Shown: positions 39,411 through 48,772, numbered from the stretch's first letter. The stretch: 64,000 bases of DNA from Limibacillus halophilus (GCF_014191775.1 NZ_JACHXA010000006.1:159716-223715); one strand, 5' to 3'. A program made the numbers and translations. The notes: generated from the sequence alone by a model not told the origin.

Positions 39411-39425
39411 CCGGCTTCAAGCGAC

Positions 39426-39902
39426 TTAGCTGTCGGCGCTGACGACCAAACGGTAGTCTGGTGTCGTGTTCAAAGGGCAAGAGTACAGATACTCACCTTC
39501 CGTCAAGGTGATCTCGTAATCCTTGGTGACGCCCGTGTTCAAACCGCCACCGGAAACGCTGGGCAGCGTCGCTCGGCTCACCAACCCATCACCACGCAAC
39601 CAGAAACCCAACCCATAAGGCACATCTTTGTTGGTCACCCGGAAGACGTACTTGCCGGGCTTCAGCTTGAGCACTTGCGCCGCATCAAGGCGCGTTTGCC
39701 CGGATTCCGAGTTGATCGCCTCGCAATCGGCCTTCTTCGTCGTCGTGAAATTGTGATCGACGCCATTCTCCGACTCAACAAACTGACAGGCAACCTGTGT
39801 AAGCTCGATGACGGTCGCCTGCTCTTGCGCCTGAGCGACCAACGACCCGCCGAACAGCAGAGCTGCCGCGTAAACGGGTAAAAGAAGGGGGGATTTCCTC
39901 AT
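39426..39902 (-). CDS. Secreted cupredoxin-like protein without a full copper site
   Basis: This 158-residue protein has a signal peptide (1-25, ending AQA). The mature part looks like a cupredoxin beta-sandwich: LKPGKYVFRVTNKDVPYGLGFWL, TLPSVSGGG and the C-terminal EGEYLYSCPLNTTPDYRLVV, where the cysteine sits at the blue-copper position. The His and Met normally after that Cys are absent, and the upstream His is replaced in PYGLGFW. An extra Cys pair (ACQF, DCEA) could form a disulfide. I do not know its role. Own transcription unit. Confidence 0.7.
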   Translation of the reverse strand: MRKSPLLLPVYAAALLFGGSLVAQAQEQATVIELTQVACQFVESENGVDHNFTTTKKADCEAINSESGQTRLDAAQVLKLKPGKYVFRVTNKDVPYGLGFWLRGDGLVSRATLPSVSGGGLNTGVTKDYEITLTEGEYLYSCPLNTTPDYRLVVSADS

Positions 39903-40077
39903 ACTCTAACCTCGCCTTTCATACTTGCTTGCCGGAGCCGCTGTTGCATCGCGCTGTTCCGGCGCATTACGTGAACGGATACAATATGAGCGACGCTGTC
40001 TGAGCTTCGAATCAAGCTTCGTCACGGGGGCGTGATTGGCCTTGTTGTCAGCCACTACGGCAGGGCACAATCCTATA

Positions 40078-41868
40078 ATGCTTTCTCTTCCCACATCTTA
40101 CGACCAAGTCGCGATTCTGGCGATCGTTATCGGCTTTTTCGCGCTGCTTGCCTGGGGCCGATTCCGCTATGATCTCCTGGCCTTCGCCACTTTGATAATC
40201 ACTGTCGTCCTGGGTTTGGTCCCGGCGACGGAGGCCTTCATGGGATTTGGACACCCGGCGACCATCACCGTGGCGTTGGTGCTGATACTCAGCCGTGCGT
40301 TGGCGGAATCCGGCGCAATTGATCCCTTGACCCGCGCCATCTCGCCGCTCACCGGACACACCTCTACCCACGTTGCCGGCTTAGCGGGCAGCGGCGCACT
40401 GCTGTCCGGATTCATGAACAATGTCGGTGCACTGGGATTGCTGATGCCCGTTGCGCTGCAAAGCGCCCTCAAGGCAAAGCGGCCCGGATCACTCTTGCTG
40501 ATGCCGTTGTCCTTTGGCTGCATCCTGGGCGGGCTCGTAACTCTGATCGGTACGCCGCCGAACATTATCGTCGCCAGCATCCGCGCAGATGTTCTGGGCG
40601 AAAGCTTCCAGATGTTCGACTATACGCCAGTGGGGGGAGCGGTGGCCCTTGTCGGCCTGGTTTTCCTGGCAGTCGTCGGGTGGCGGCTTGTGCCAGCGCG
40701 CCAGAATGGCAGTGCCGAGCAATTGTTCGATCTCGGCGACTACGTAACCGAAATCCAGGTCGTGGAGGGCAGCAAGGCCGTCGACGGCACCATCACCGAA
40801 CTCGCTGAACTGACCAAGGACGTGGATGCCGAGGTCGTGGGCCTGTTGCGGCAAGGACGCCGCCTGCCGCGCCTGCAACGACGGGAAGTGCTGCAAATCG
40901 GCGACTTGCTGCTGATCGAGGCGGCGGCCAGCGAAATAGAGAAGTTCGTGAAGGCCACGGGCTTCAAGCTCGCAGAAGACCGCGGCAAGGCTGAAGAACT
41001 ATTGCGAAGCGGCGAAGGCGAAATCCTAGAAGCTGCCGTCCCACCGGATTGCCCCGTGGTCGGGCGCAGCCTTGGACAATTGCGACTGTCGGCGCGCCAT
41101 AATCTCGTGGCCATTGGATTGGCAAGGCAGGGCAAGCCCTATCACGGTCGCTTGCGCGATCTGCGGCTGCAGGCCGGTGACATATTGTTGCTCCACGGCG
41201 AACGGGATCACTTGGCCGAGGGCTTGAAAGCGCTCGGCCTGCTGCCGCTTGCAGAGCGCGGCCTAAGTTACGGATTACGTGACGGAGCTTGGTGGATCGT
41301 CGGCTGTTTCGCGGCTGCCATCGCTATAGCCAGCACAGGTGTTCTGCCTGCCGCCGTCACCTTCGGCGGGGCCATCGCGGTGTTGGTTTTTGGCGGCCGG
41401 CTTCCCTTGCGCCAGGTTTATGCCGCCATCGATTGGCCGGTGATCGTCCTCCTGGGCGCGCTAATTCCCGTCGGTTCGGCGCTTCAGACAACCGGCGCCA
41501 CCGATACTATCGTCGACGGCATTCAATGGATGACGCAAGGCTGGCCCGCTGCGGCAGTCCTCACGTTGATTTTGGTCGTCACGATGACCGTTTCCGATGT
41601 TCTCAACAACGCAGCGACCGCCGTGATCATGGCGCCGATCTCGCTCATCCTGGCCGACCGTATGGCCGTCAACCCCGATGCTTTCCTGATGGCTGTCGCC
41701 GTGGGGGCTTCCTGTGCATTCCTGACGCCGATCGGGCACCAGAACAATGCACTGATCCTAGGCCCCGGCGGCTATCGCTTCGGTGATTACTGGCGTCTAG
41801 GGCTGCCGCTCGAGATCCTAGTTGTCGGCGTTGCGGTTCCTATGATCCTGCTGGTCTGGCCCCTGTGA
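40078..41868 (+). CDS. SLC13/DASS family transporter with two TrkA-C domains
   Basis: This 596-residue membrane protein has an N-terminal set of helices (about 10-210), two cytosolic RCK_C/TrkA-C regulatory domains in the middle (about 225-390; RGDILLL-like GDILLLHGERDHL marks the second) and a second helix set to the end. Motifs include FMNNVGALGLLMPVAL, TLIGTPPNIIV and SDVLNNAATAVIMAPI, characteristic of SLC13 anion transporters. Substrates in the family include dicarboxylates, sulfate and phosphate. ATG 40078 is chosen over an in-frame TTG at 40036. Its last 51 bases overlap the convergent sulfotransferase gene. Confidence 0.88.
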   Translation: MLSLPTSYDQVAILAIVIGFFALLAWGRFRYDLLAFATLIITVVLGLVPATEAFMGFGHPATITVALVLILSRALAESGAIDPLTRAISPLTGHTSTHVAGLAGSGALLSGFMNNVGALGLLMPVALQSALKAKRPGSLLLMPLSFGCILGGLVTLIGTPPNIIVASIRADVLGESFQMFDYTPVGGAVALVGLVFLAVVGWRLVPARQNGSAEQLFDLGDYVTEIQVVEGSKAVDGTITELAELTKDVDAEVVGLLRQGRRLPRLQRREVLQIGDLLLIEAAASEIEKFVKATGFKLAEDRGKAEELLRSGEGEILEAAVPPDCPVVGRSLGQLRLSARHNLVAIGLARQGKPYHGRLRDLRLQAGDILLLHGERDHLAEGLKALGLLPLAERGLSYGLRDGAWWIVGCFAAAIAIASTGVLPAAVTFGGAIAVLVFGGRLPLRQVYAAIDWPVIVLLGALIPVGSALQTTGATDTIVDGIQWMTQGWPAAAVLTLILVVTMTVSDVLNNAATAVIMAPISLILADRMAVNPDAFLMAVAVGASCAFLTPIGHQNNALILGPGGYRFGDYWRLGLPLEILVVGVAVPMILLVWPL

Positions 41869-43509
41869 TCGCTTGGTTTGCGAAAGCTGTTTCACCTTCT
41901 CCTGCAACCGCACTCTCAATGCGTTGTAGGCCTTGCTATCAGGCCGTAGCAAGCAGGCTGCTTTGGCTTCCTTCAGCGCTGCCCGAAAGCGCTTCCGGCG
42001 TTCGAGGAACAGCGAAAAAGAATAGTGCGCCCGCTCCGGGTTCAATTGGCTGGCAGTCGCTTGGCGAAAGCTTTCCTCTGCCTTCTTGAAGCGACACAAC
42101 GATTCCTGCAAGTCGGCTTTACGCAGGAGCACGGCCGGATCGTTCGGCACGATCTCCACGGCTTCGTTCAGCAACGCCAAAGCTTCCTCAGCATCGCCCA
42201 CAGCCTGTCGGACCTCGCTCAGCCAGAGATAGGGCAAGATGTTGAGCGAGCCATCCATCTTGATGGCTCGGCGCAACGCATTCTCCGCTTCAGACCATTT
42301 CTCCCGGGTCTTCAGCACGTAACCGAGGCTGCGGTATGATTGGGCGCTTTCAGGGGCCAACTCCACGATCCGCCGGGCGTGGGCCTCGGCCTCCTCTAGC
42401 CTGCCCTGATTGACCAGGACCGCCGAAAGGCTCTGATAGAGCAGTGGCCGTTCCGGCTCCAGTTTCAAAGCCTTCTCGGCAATTGCTTCAGCCTCCTCAA
42501 ATCGGCGGGCGGCGCGGTGGAAGGCTGCTTGATCACGCGCCAGTTCTTGACGCTGAATAATGAGCGCGCGCATGGCCAGTTGCGCAATCTCCGCCGCCGT
42601 CACACCGGTTGGGTTCGCACCTGACTCGGGCTCGGCAAAGTAATCCTCGGAAAGCGGTGTAACCTGCTCCGAAAAAACCCGATTGACCGCGAGGAAGCGG
42701 CTATGAACAAGGCGCCTTTCCGCCAAAGTAAAGAAGGGATCCCTCCCTTTTACCCAACCCAACTCAAGAGCTGCGGTATTCAGTACGTCGACGAGTTCTT
42801 CGTTGTAGGTCTCCATAGAGGTCCACGGTGCGGCGGCATTTGAAAACAGTCGATTAGCCTCCAAAAACGCTGCGCTCGTGGAAAGGTTCATGCTCGATTT
42901 TCGATAGTCCGGGATGTCTATAACGGCCGCAATCCCTGACGCTTCGCAGAAGTTTCCGAACAAATCGCCCTTCAGGTTCTCAAACACCAGGAATCGCAGG
43001 TTCGCAGCACCAAATGCGTTTGACCAGTTGGCGTGGAGCAGATTGAAATCGAGTATCGATTCCATGGTTCCCAACGCCCGTTCGATAAAGGCCGGACGAT
43101 CTTCCCGGCAAAACATCTTGCCGGTTTCGTTGTAAAGCGATTCCAGATAGTCGACCTGATTGCGCAATGTCGCGATAACGCGCACATCAAATCGCTCAAG
43201 CTTTGTTTTGAGTTGTGAAATGGCCGCCGGAGAGATGCCCGATAGATCTTCGGCGCTGATCAGAAAGTAACGATGCTGGCTTGCCTCCATGTAGGCCACC
43301 GCATCGTCCCAGGTGCCAAGCGCCGCGTCGAATCCGGGCAAGCCGGCGATTTCCCAAGCCAGATTGTGCTGTGCGCCGCCGATGTGCCTGCCTATTGGAA
43401 TGAAGTCCAGCCCTTGTCGGCGAAACAGGTGACTCGCTGCCTGAAACGTCTGCTGCACGGTTGTCGTGCCGGTCTTGTGCAGGCCGATGTGCAGGAATAG
43501 TGTTTTCAT
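41818..43509 (-). CDS. Sulfotransferase-like domain fused to TPR repeats
   Basis: This 563-residue protein starts with a P-loop-like MKTLFLHIGLHKTGTTTVQ, the PAPS 5'-phosphosulfate-binding motif of bacterial sulfotransferase-like proteins, then AYMEASQHRYFLISAEDLSG and VRVIATLRNQVDYLESLYNE (second PAPS motif region). From about residue 350 it becomes a chain of TPR repeats (ARRFEEAEAIAEKALKLEPE, LEEAEAHARRIVELAPES, and so on) to the end. It could sulfate or bind a surface glycan; the acceptor is unknown. The upstream open frame to 43923 is not used because the motif starts at ATG 43509. Its 3' end overlaps the transporter gene by 51 bp. Confidence 0.75.
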   Translation of the reverse strand: MKTLFLHIGLHKTGTTTVQQTFQAASHLFRRQGLDFIPIGRHIGGAQHNLAWEIAGLPGFDAALGTWDDAVAYMEASQHRYFLISAEDLSGISPAAISQLKTKLERFDVRVIATLRNQVDYLESLYNETGKMFCREDRPAFIERALGTMESILDFNLLHANWSNAFGAANLRFLVFENLKGDLFGNFCEASGIAAVIDIPDYRKSSMNLSTSAAFLEANRLFSNAAAPWTSMETYNEELVDVLNTAALELGWVKGRDPFFTLAERRLVHSRFLAVNRVFSEQVTPLSEDYFAEPESGANPTGVTAAEIAQLAMRALIIQRQELARDQAAFHRAARRFEEAEAIAEKALKLEPERPLLYQSLSAVLVNQGRLEEAEAHARRIVELAPESAQSYRSLGYVLKTREKWSEAENALRRAIKMDGSLNILPYLWLSEVRQAVGDAEEALALLNEAVEIVPNDPAVLLRKADLQESLCRFKKAEESFRQATASQLNPERAHYSFSLFLERRKRFRAALKEAKAACLLRPDSKAYNALRVRLQEKVKQLSQTKRSQGPDQQDHRNRNADN

Positions 43510-43688
43510 TGAGACGCCCGCTTTTTTCTTATTATGGCTGGGATAGGCGATCCCGCCGTTATATCGCTGCTCCAACAAGAGCGTCAAACATTGCCTTGTC
43601 CGACAATCCGGTCGTTGCCGACAGCGACTGGAGTTTCCCGGAATTCCAGTGATAAACTTTTCGAGAGCATTAAAAGTGGGAGGGAACG

Positions 43689-44105
43689 ATGCGAAAGATT
43701 CTTGCAACCGTCCTGTTGGTCGCAGGCACCATCCTTTCGACAACGGCGCAAGCGGCCGATTGCCCGGGTGCCGAATATGGAATACAGGTGCTGACCTTCG
43801 ATGTCGGCAGCACCAAGGTATCCCCCGAAGGCCGCGCAAAGCTCGAAAAGTTCGCTGACACCGCCAAGCACCGGACCCTTGTCTGTGTGGTCGGTCAGGC
43901 TGACAAACAAGGCGATAAAGCAACGAACGAGCGCTTGGCCCACGAACGCGCGGTCGCGGTCAAGAAAATACTCGTTGAGTTCGGCGTCCCCGAACGAACC
44001 ATCGAAACCCGCAGCCGCGGTGAAGCCTTTGGCGGTTCTAGCGTTTTTGGTCTGCTGAGCGACAATGAAGACGACCGGAGAGTGGAAGTCAGCTACAGCC
44101 GTTGA
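43689..44105 (+). CDS. Small OmpA-family periplasmic protein
   Basis: This 138-residue protein has a signal peptide (1-22, ending AQA) followed by a single OmpA C-terminal-like domain: LTFDVGSTKVSPEGRAKLEKFA, VVGQADKQGDKATNERLAHERA and RSRGEAFGG...EDDRRVEVSYSR. Such domains bind peptidoglycan. It has only one domain, with no beta-barrel. A GGGAGGG ribosome site precedes ATG 43689. It lies 93 bp upstream of the LapG-like protease gene. Confidence 0.88.
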   Translation: MRKILATVLLVAGTILSTTAQAADCPGAEYGIQVLTFDVGSTKVSPEGRAKLEKFADTAKHRTLVCVVGQADKQGDKATNERLAHERAVAVKKILVEFGVPERTIETRSRGEAFGGSSVFGLLSDNEDDRRVEVSYSR

Positions 44106-44198
44106 TGGTCACGCCGCTTCACTTCATCTACTGCAACATCGTGCTTTCTGTTACATACTAATACCCAGGACCGTGGGCGATTCGGCGCAGGAAGCAGC

Positions 44199-44861
44199 AT
44201 GACTGGAAGCAGCAAACGAAGACTGAGAGGCGCAGCACTGTTCGCGGCCGCAATATTTTGCGCCACCTCAACCATGGCAATGGCCAACATGGAGCCGGTA
44301 TTCGGCGCCAAGGAGCGAAGCATCAAGGGCGTCAGCTTGTTGAGCAAATGGGTTCGTGTACTAAAGCTAACAGTCGAAGCGGATGCGGAACTGCCGGAAT
44401 GTAATGGAGAGGGGAACGCGGCGGTGCCGCCCTGCCGCCTTTCGGATTGGCAGGATATCCGCGATCAGGCGATTAATATTCTTGATCGCCTGACCCAGAT
44501 GCAGTTCGTGAATCGGCAGTTCAATGAACAGCCCTACATCTTGGACATCACCAATTGGGGTGTTTCCGACTACTGGGAGACGCCCAAGGAGTTCAAGATG
44601 GTCAGTGGTGATTGCGAAGACTATGCAATTGCCAAATTCCTGATGCTCCGAGAGCTGGGTTGGCCGGAGGAGGCCATGCGCATCGCCGTCGTGCACGACA
44701 CCAATTTGGACATAGGACATGCGGTGCTTATCGTTGATTCGGAAGACACATCCTGGGTCCTAGACAATCAAACGCGCACACCCTTGCAGATGGATCGCGT
44801 CCTGCACTACGTGCCCTATTACTCATTCAATAGTGAGACGACATGGCTGCATCGTTACTGA
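44199..44861 (+). CDS. LapG-like transglutaminase-type cysteine protease (BTLCP)
   Basis: This 220-residue periplasmic protein has a signal sequence (about 5-28) and the BTLCP/DUF920 catalytic triad: Cys in VSGDCEDYAIAKF, His in DIGHAVLIVDSE and Asp in WVLDNQTRTPLQ. The LapG enzymes of this family cut large adhesins off the cell surface when c-di-GMP is low. No adhesin or type I secretion genes are visible here. The stop overlaps the next gene by 19 bases, so they are co-translated, as lapG is with its receptor in other bacteria. Confidence 0.9.
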   Translation: MTGSSKRRLRGAALFAAAIFCATSTMAMANMEPVFGAKERSIKGVSLLSKWVRVLKLTVEADAELPECNGEGNAAVPPCRLSDWQDIRDQAINILDRLTQMQFVNRQFNEQPYILDITNWGVSDYWETPKEFKMVSGDCEDYAIAKFLMLRELGWPEEAMRIAVVHDTNLDIGHAVLIVDSEDTSWVLDNQTRTPLQMDRVLHYVPYYSFNSETTWLHRY

Positions 44862-47014
44862 GTCCCGCCAAGCGAAATCGGACAGGCATAATAGCCGTCG
44901 TCGGTTTGGCGGTTGTTGGCATCGCCGCCTTTCTTGCCGTGCTTGGCTTCGTACGCGGCGAGCGTGAACGCGAACTTGGCCAGTGGCAGCTGCGTTTGGA
45001 CTGGTGGGCGCAGCAAAGCGCGGAGTCGGCCGACCGGTGGTTGCGTGATCAAAGTGCCCTAGCCGATCGACTTGCAGCCAACGATACGATTCGGTTGCAG
45101 CTCACCTTGATGGCCGAGGCGGGCAGCGACGGCGGCGGGTTGGCCGCCGAGGAGGTCGCGTATGTTCGGAATCTTCTTCAGGCCGTTTCTTTGAACGCCG
45201 GTTTGCGGATTTCGGATTCCGAGCGCCGGGTCCCGGCCAACATCCCACAGTTCGCACCTGAGGGTGTGGCGTTGATCGCCAACGGCCAACGTCTGGTGGC
45301 TGCAACCGCTGGCATGCCGACGCTCGACCAGAAGGCAGAGACTTTACTGGCTGCACGCGAAGCTGGCGGCACTCTGGTCGTTGCGCTGGATCCGGCTCCC
45401 GACGGCGTTCTGCGGGTCCTGCTCGCCAGTCCCGTCTATCGTTTCCAGGCGGATCCCTCGCCTGCGGACGAGATCGGCATGATTGTCATGCTGAGGTCGC
45501 TTTCCCGGGCAGCGGCTCTGGCGTTGATCAACCCGGGAAGCCTGACCGCGCCCGGCAGCAAAGCGGGTGTCTTGCATCTGATCACGTTAAACGGGAGCAA
45601 CGGCCGATTACTGCTGTCGACCCGAGCAGACACCGATACCGGCTTGTCAGAAGGGGACAGTTTTTCACTCGATAACCAAAAATTCTTCCTGGCCAAGGCC
45701 GCGACGCAACCGGGCGTTTTCCTGGAGACGGAGACCTTGAGCGGCGACGCCCTTCTCATATCTTCCGCGAAGGTCGAGCTCTTGCCTTGGATGACGGCCG
45801 CCTCGATTCGGCGCGACGCAGCGCTGGCGGCATCGGAAGCCAGACTTGATACGCTGGCAACCCTGTTCTTCGGCGGCATCCTGGTTGCCACGCTACTGAT
45901 CCTCCTATTCTGGCGCCATGGTGCATCGGCCAAGGCGGAAGCGCTTTCGGATCGCATGGCGCGCACGCTCGATGACGAGCGCCGCGCCCGGACACTATTG
46001 CAAGGCGTCAGCGATGCCATAACCGATGAACTGCTCGCGCTCGACAGGAAGGGCTTGCTGCTTTACGCGAACGAAAGCCTGGCACTGCGGGTTGGCGTTT
46101 CTGCCGATGAAATGAAGCGAAAGACACTTGCCGCTATCCTTGGCCCTGCCGTCGGTGCCGAGCTTAACGCCCAGATCGAAAAGGCCCATGCCGAAGGAAC
46201 TACCGTACGCCACGAAATGTCTGGCGACGAGGAGGCAAGTGCGCAGCGAGTGATTCGCGCGATCATTGTCCCAGTCGGGCCGCATGATCATACCGCCGAC
46301 AACGACACGAGCGCGGCGTCGGAAGAGCCGGAGCCGGCCACGATCCTCGTCCTGCAGGATATTACAGAACCTCTGCGCTCCCGCGAGGCCCTGGCGGAGG
46401 CGGAAACACGCATGGTCCGGGCGCTGGTCCGGATAATCAATCAACGCGACCCCTTTGCTGCGGAGCAGTCCGCGCAAGCCTCCCGGCTTGCCGAGGAACT
46501 CGCGGAAGAGATGGGATTGCCGCCGGAAGAAGTGCGCGCTGCCAATCAAGCGGCACTGCTCATTGACCTCGGGAAGATCGCAATACCCAGAGACCTGCTC
46601 ACCAAGAAGTCCGCCTTGACTGCGGAGGAGCTGCAGTTCATGCGCCGCGCCATTCGCCAGGGTGTCGAACTGGTGGACAACGCGGGCTTGCCAAGCGTTG
46701 TCTATAAAACGCTCCGCCAGCTGGCCGACCGGCTTGGAGCCGAGAAGCGTCCAGTTGACCTGGCGGATGATGAATTACTCATGGCAACCAAAGTCGCTGC
46801 TATAGCCCATCACTTTGTAGCCCTCGCCAGCAGGCGCGTTTATCGCGAAGGATTCTCGCTGGAAGACGCCCTGAGAATGGTGCGCGAGGATTCAGATCTG
46901 AAACACGACGATGCCGTTGTTTCAGCGCTATCGCACCTTTACTACAGCCGTGGAGGCAGAGAGCGGTGGCACCTAGGGTCCTCGGGAGGTAAAGAACAGG
47001 AATCCGAGAGCTAA
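44843..47014 (+). CDS. Membrane receptor with periplasmic domain, PAS and degenerate HD-GYP domain
   Basis: This 723-residue protein has a first helix near 15-37, a periplasmic domain of about 300 residues, a second helix near 336-357 (LATLFFGGILVATLLILLFW), a PAS-like domain (about 385-510), and a C-terminal HD-GYP-like domain (about 520-705). The metal site of HD-GYP is broken: the expected LLHDIGK reads LLIDLGK, HS of the first helix reads EQS, and the HHExxDGxGYP loop is replaced by LRQLADRLGAEKRP. It is therefore likely a c-di-GMP or signal sensor rather than a phosphodiesterase. It overlaps the BTLCP gene by 19 bp and could be its receptor. Convergent overlap of 4 bp with 47011. Confidence 0.8.
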   Translation: MAASLLSPAKRNRTGIIAVVGLAVVGIAAFLAVLGFVRGERERELGQWQLRLDWWAQQSAESADRWLRDQSALADRLAANDTIRLQLTLMAEAGSDGGGLAAEEVAYVRNLLQAVSLNAGLRISDSERRVPANIPQFAPEGVALIANGQRLVAATAGMPTLDQKAETLLAAREAGGTLVVALDPAPDGVLRVLLASPVYRFQADPSPADEIGMIVMLRSLSRAAALALINPGSLTAPGSKAGVLHLITLNGSNGRLLLSTRADTDTGLSEGDSFSLDNQKFFLAKAATQPGVFLETETLSGDALLISSAKVELLPWMTAASIRRDAALAASEARLDTLATLFFGGILVATLLILLFWRHGASAKAEALSDRMARTLDDERRARTLLQGVSDAITDELLALDRKGLLLYANESLALRVGVSADEMKRKTLAAILGPAVGAELNAQIEKAHAEGTTVRHEMSGDEEASAQRVIRAIIVPVGPHDHTADNDTSAASEEPEPATILVLQDITEPLRSREALAEAETRMVRALVRIINQRDPFAAEQSAQASRLAEELAEEMGLPPEEVRAANQAALLIDLGKIAIPRDLLTKKSALTAEELQFMRRAIRQGVELVDNAGLPSVVYKTLRQLADRLGAEKRPVDLADDELLMATKVAAIAHHFVALASRRVYREGFSLEDALRMVREDSDLKHDDAVVSALSHLYYSRGGRERWHLGSSGGKEQESES

Positions 47015-47535
47015 GGCTGCTCGCGGCGACCGGCCAGGGCTTGCTCCTCCAACCTGATCCGCCATATCAGCAAACAAGCGTTCAGAAGCGAAAAGAGAAT
47101 CGCGACCCACAGTGCGCCAAAGGCCAATGGGAGCAAGAGAATTTCTCCTGCGACGATCACGTAGTTGGGATGGCGCAAAACTCGATAGGGACCGCGCTTG
47201 ACCAAGGGCGCTGCGTCCAAAGTAATGATGCGCGTCGTCCAAAAGCGCCCAAGGCTCGCGACCACCCAAACTCGCGCGATCTGCAAGAACACGAAAGGAC
47301 CCAGGAACAGCCAGTCAGCTGGTTGTCCAGACGGCACCACCAAAAACAACATCAGCAGCCAGGAACCATGCAGCAAAATGAAAAGCGGATAGTGCGCCGC
47401 GCCAACTTCGCGCGCACCTGCCGCCAGAAGGGCCTGCGTGTTCCGCCGGGCGATCACGAGTTCGCCCAGGCGTTGCGCCGCGACCAGCAAAACGACGAAC
47501 TGTGCCCAACCGAAACCGAGCGCGTCCGGGTTCAT
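47011..47535 (-). CDS. Isoprenylcysteine carboxylmethyltransferase-like membrane methyltransferase
   Basis: This 174-residue membrane protein has four to five helices and the ICMT motif RVLRHPNYVIVAGEI near residue 115, used to bind S-adenosylmethionine. It sits directly after a type III polyketide synthase (ATG overlaps that stop by four bases). In Streptomyces the pair SrsA-SrsB makes and O-methylates phenolic lipids, and the Bacillus BpsA-BpsB pair is similar. The same coupling predicts methylation of an alkylpyrone or alkylresorcinol here. Confidence 0.83.
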   Translation of the reverse strand: MNPDALGFGWAQFVVLLVAAQRLGELVIARRNTQALLAAGAREVGAAHYPLFILLHGSWLLMLFLVVPSGQPADWLFLGPFVFLQIARVWVVASLGRFWTTRIITLDAAPLVKRGPYRVLRHPNYVIVAGEILLLPLAFGALWVAILFSLLNACLLIWRIRLEEQALAGRREQP

Positions 47536-48590
47536 TCCGCCCCTCCGGGCAGAACAAGCTGCAAGGCCGCACTGAACCCCGGTCCCAGCGCTGTCGAGAG
47601 TAAGGGGCCTTCTAGGCGCCTTTCTTCGCTCAACACCCGTTCCAGAACAAACAGCGCCGTCGGCGCCGACATATTGCCGTAAGCGCGCAGGATCTGCCGT
47701 TCGTGCGGCAATGGTCGCTGCAACACTTCCTCCAATGCGGCAACAACCTTCGCGCCGCCTGGATGGCAGGCGGAATGAGCAAGCGAAGCGACGGTCATGT
47801 TCTGGTGCTTCAGGAACCTTCCCACAAGCGGCCCCAAATCGCGGCGGACAAGCTGCGGAATATCACGGGAGAAAATAACCCCCAAGCCGTCGTCCTCAAC
47901 GCGCCAGCCCATAATACCCTTTGATCCGGGCCAGCGGTGTTGCACACTGGCACCCAGGATCGGCCCTCGCTTTCGGGCATCGGTCGACACAAGCACCGCC
48001 GCCGCACCGTCACCGAACAGCGCGCTTGCAATCACATTGGACTTGCTGAGGTCTTGCGCACGAAAGTTGAGGCTGCAAAGCTCAACAACCAGAAGCAGTA
48101 TCCGGCTACCCGGTCGCGCCTCGGCCAGACGGGCTGCCTGTCCCAATCCGATCACACCGCCAGCACAGCCCAGCCCAAAGACCGGCAGGCGCTCGACATC
48201 CTCGCGAAAGGCGAGCCGGTCCATCAGTAGCGATTCCAACGATGGGGTGGCGATTCCGGTGCTGCTGACCAACAGCAGGCTATCGATATCCGCCGGTTCC
48301 AGGTCTGCCGAACGCAGACAACGGATCGCAGCGTCTTCCAACAGTGCCAGCGCTGCGTCTTGATAGATTGCCGTGCGCTCGGGCCAACTCCTCGGTTGTG
48401 CGTACCACTCCATCGGCATAGCCGAATAGCGCGTTTCGATGCCCGCGTTATCGAAGGCCGGCAGCAGCGGCGTCACGTCATAACCTTGCTCCCGAAAGAG
48501 CTTGTGGATATGCGATTTCACCGCTGATTGGGCAAGACGCTCAGGAGGAACGGCAGTACTGATAGCTTGAAGACGGGCGCTCGGAGCCAT
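47532..48590 (-). CDS. Type III polyketide synthase (chalcone/stilbene synthase family)
   Basis: This 352-residue enzyme condenses an acyl-CoA starter with malonyl-CoA units to make alkylpyrones or alkylresorcinols. The Cys-His-Asn triad is present: FGLGCAGGVIGL (Cys near 147), LAHSACHPGGAKVV (His) and YGNMSAPTALFVLE (Asn). Length fits bacterial ketosynthases. It is coupled to an ICMT-like methyltransferase. Upstream lies a 13-bp dyad at 48622-48634 in its leader and three small envelope genes on the same strand. Confidence 0.92.
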   Translation of the reverse strand: MAPSARLQAISTAVPPERLAQSAVKSHIHKLFREQGYDVTPLLPAFDNAGIETRYSAMPMEWYAQPRSWPERTAIYQDAALALLEDAAIRCLRSADLEPADIDSLLLVSSTGIATPSLESLLMDRLAFREDVERLPVFGLGCAGGVIGLGQAARLAEARPGSRILLLVVELCSLNFRAQDLSKSNVIASALFGDGAAAVLVSTDARKRGPILGASVQHRWPGSKGIMGWRVEDDGLGVIFSRDIPQLVRRDLGPLVGRFLKHQNMTVASLAHSACHPGGAKVVAALEEVLQRPLPHERQILRAYGNMSAPTALFVLERVLSEERRLEGPLLSTALGPGFSAALQLVLPGGAE

Positions 48591-48621
48591 TCCAACCTCT
48601 GGGAAAAGTACAACGGTCTTT

Positions 48622-48634
48622 CAGGGGACCCCTG
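48622..48634. promoter_or_regulatory. Dyad in the leader of the polyketide synthase operon
   Basis: CAGGGG and CCCCTG form 6-bp arms around a single A, 32 bp upstream of the synthase ATG. An AT-rich TATATATCTT (minus-strand reading, near 48645-48655) lies just upstream and could be a -10 region. The dyad would then overlap the early transcript. The binding factor is unknown. Confidence 0.3.
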
Positions 48635-48772
48635 CACCGCTCCCAAAGATATATAAGGTAGGTTCGCGCAATAATCGATGGCGCTGTGGGTGAAAACCCT
48701 GAAATGTTTCACTATTCCGCGGATTTCTCCTCGATGGTCACGCTTTGTCGCGCCGTCCAAAGGCGAATTAAA

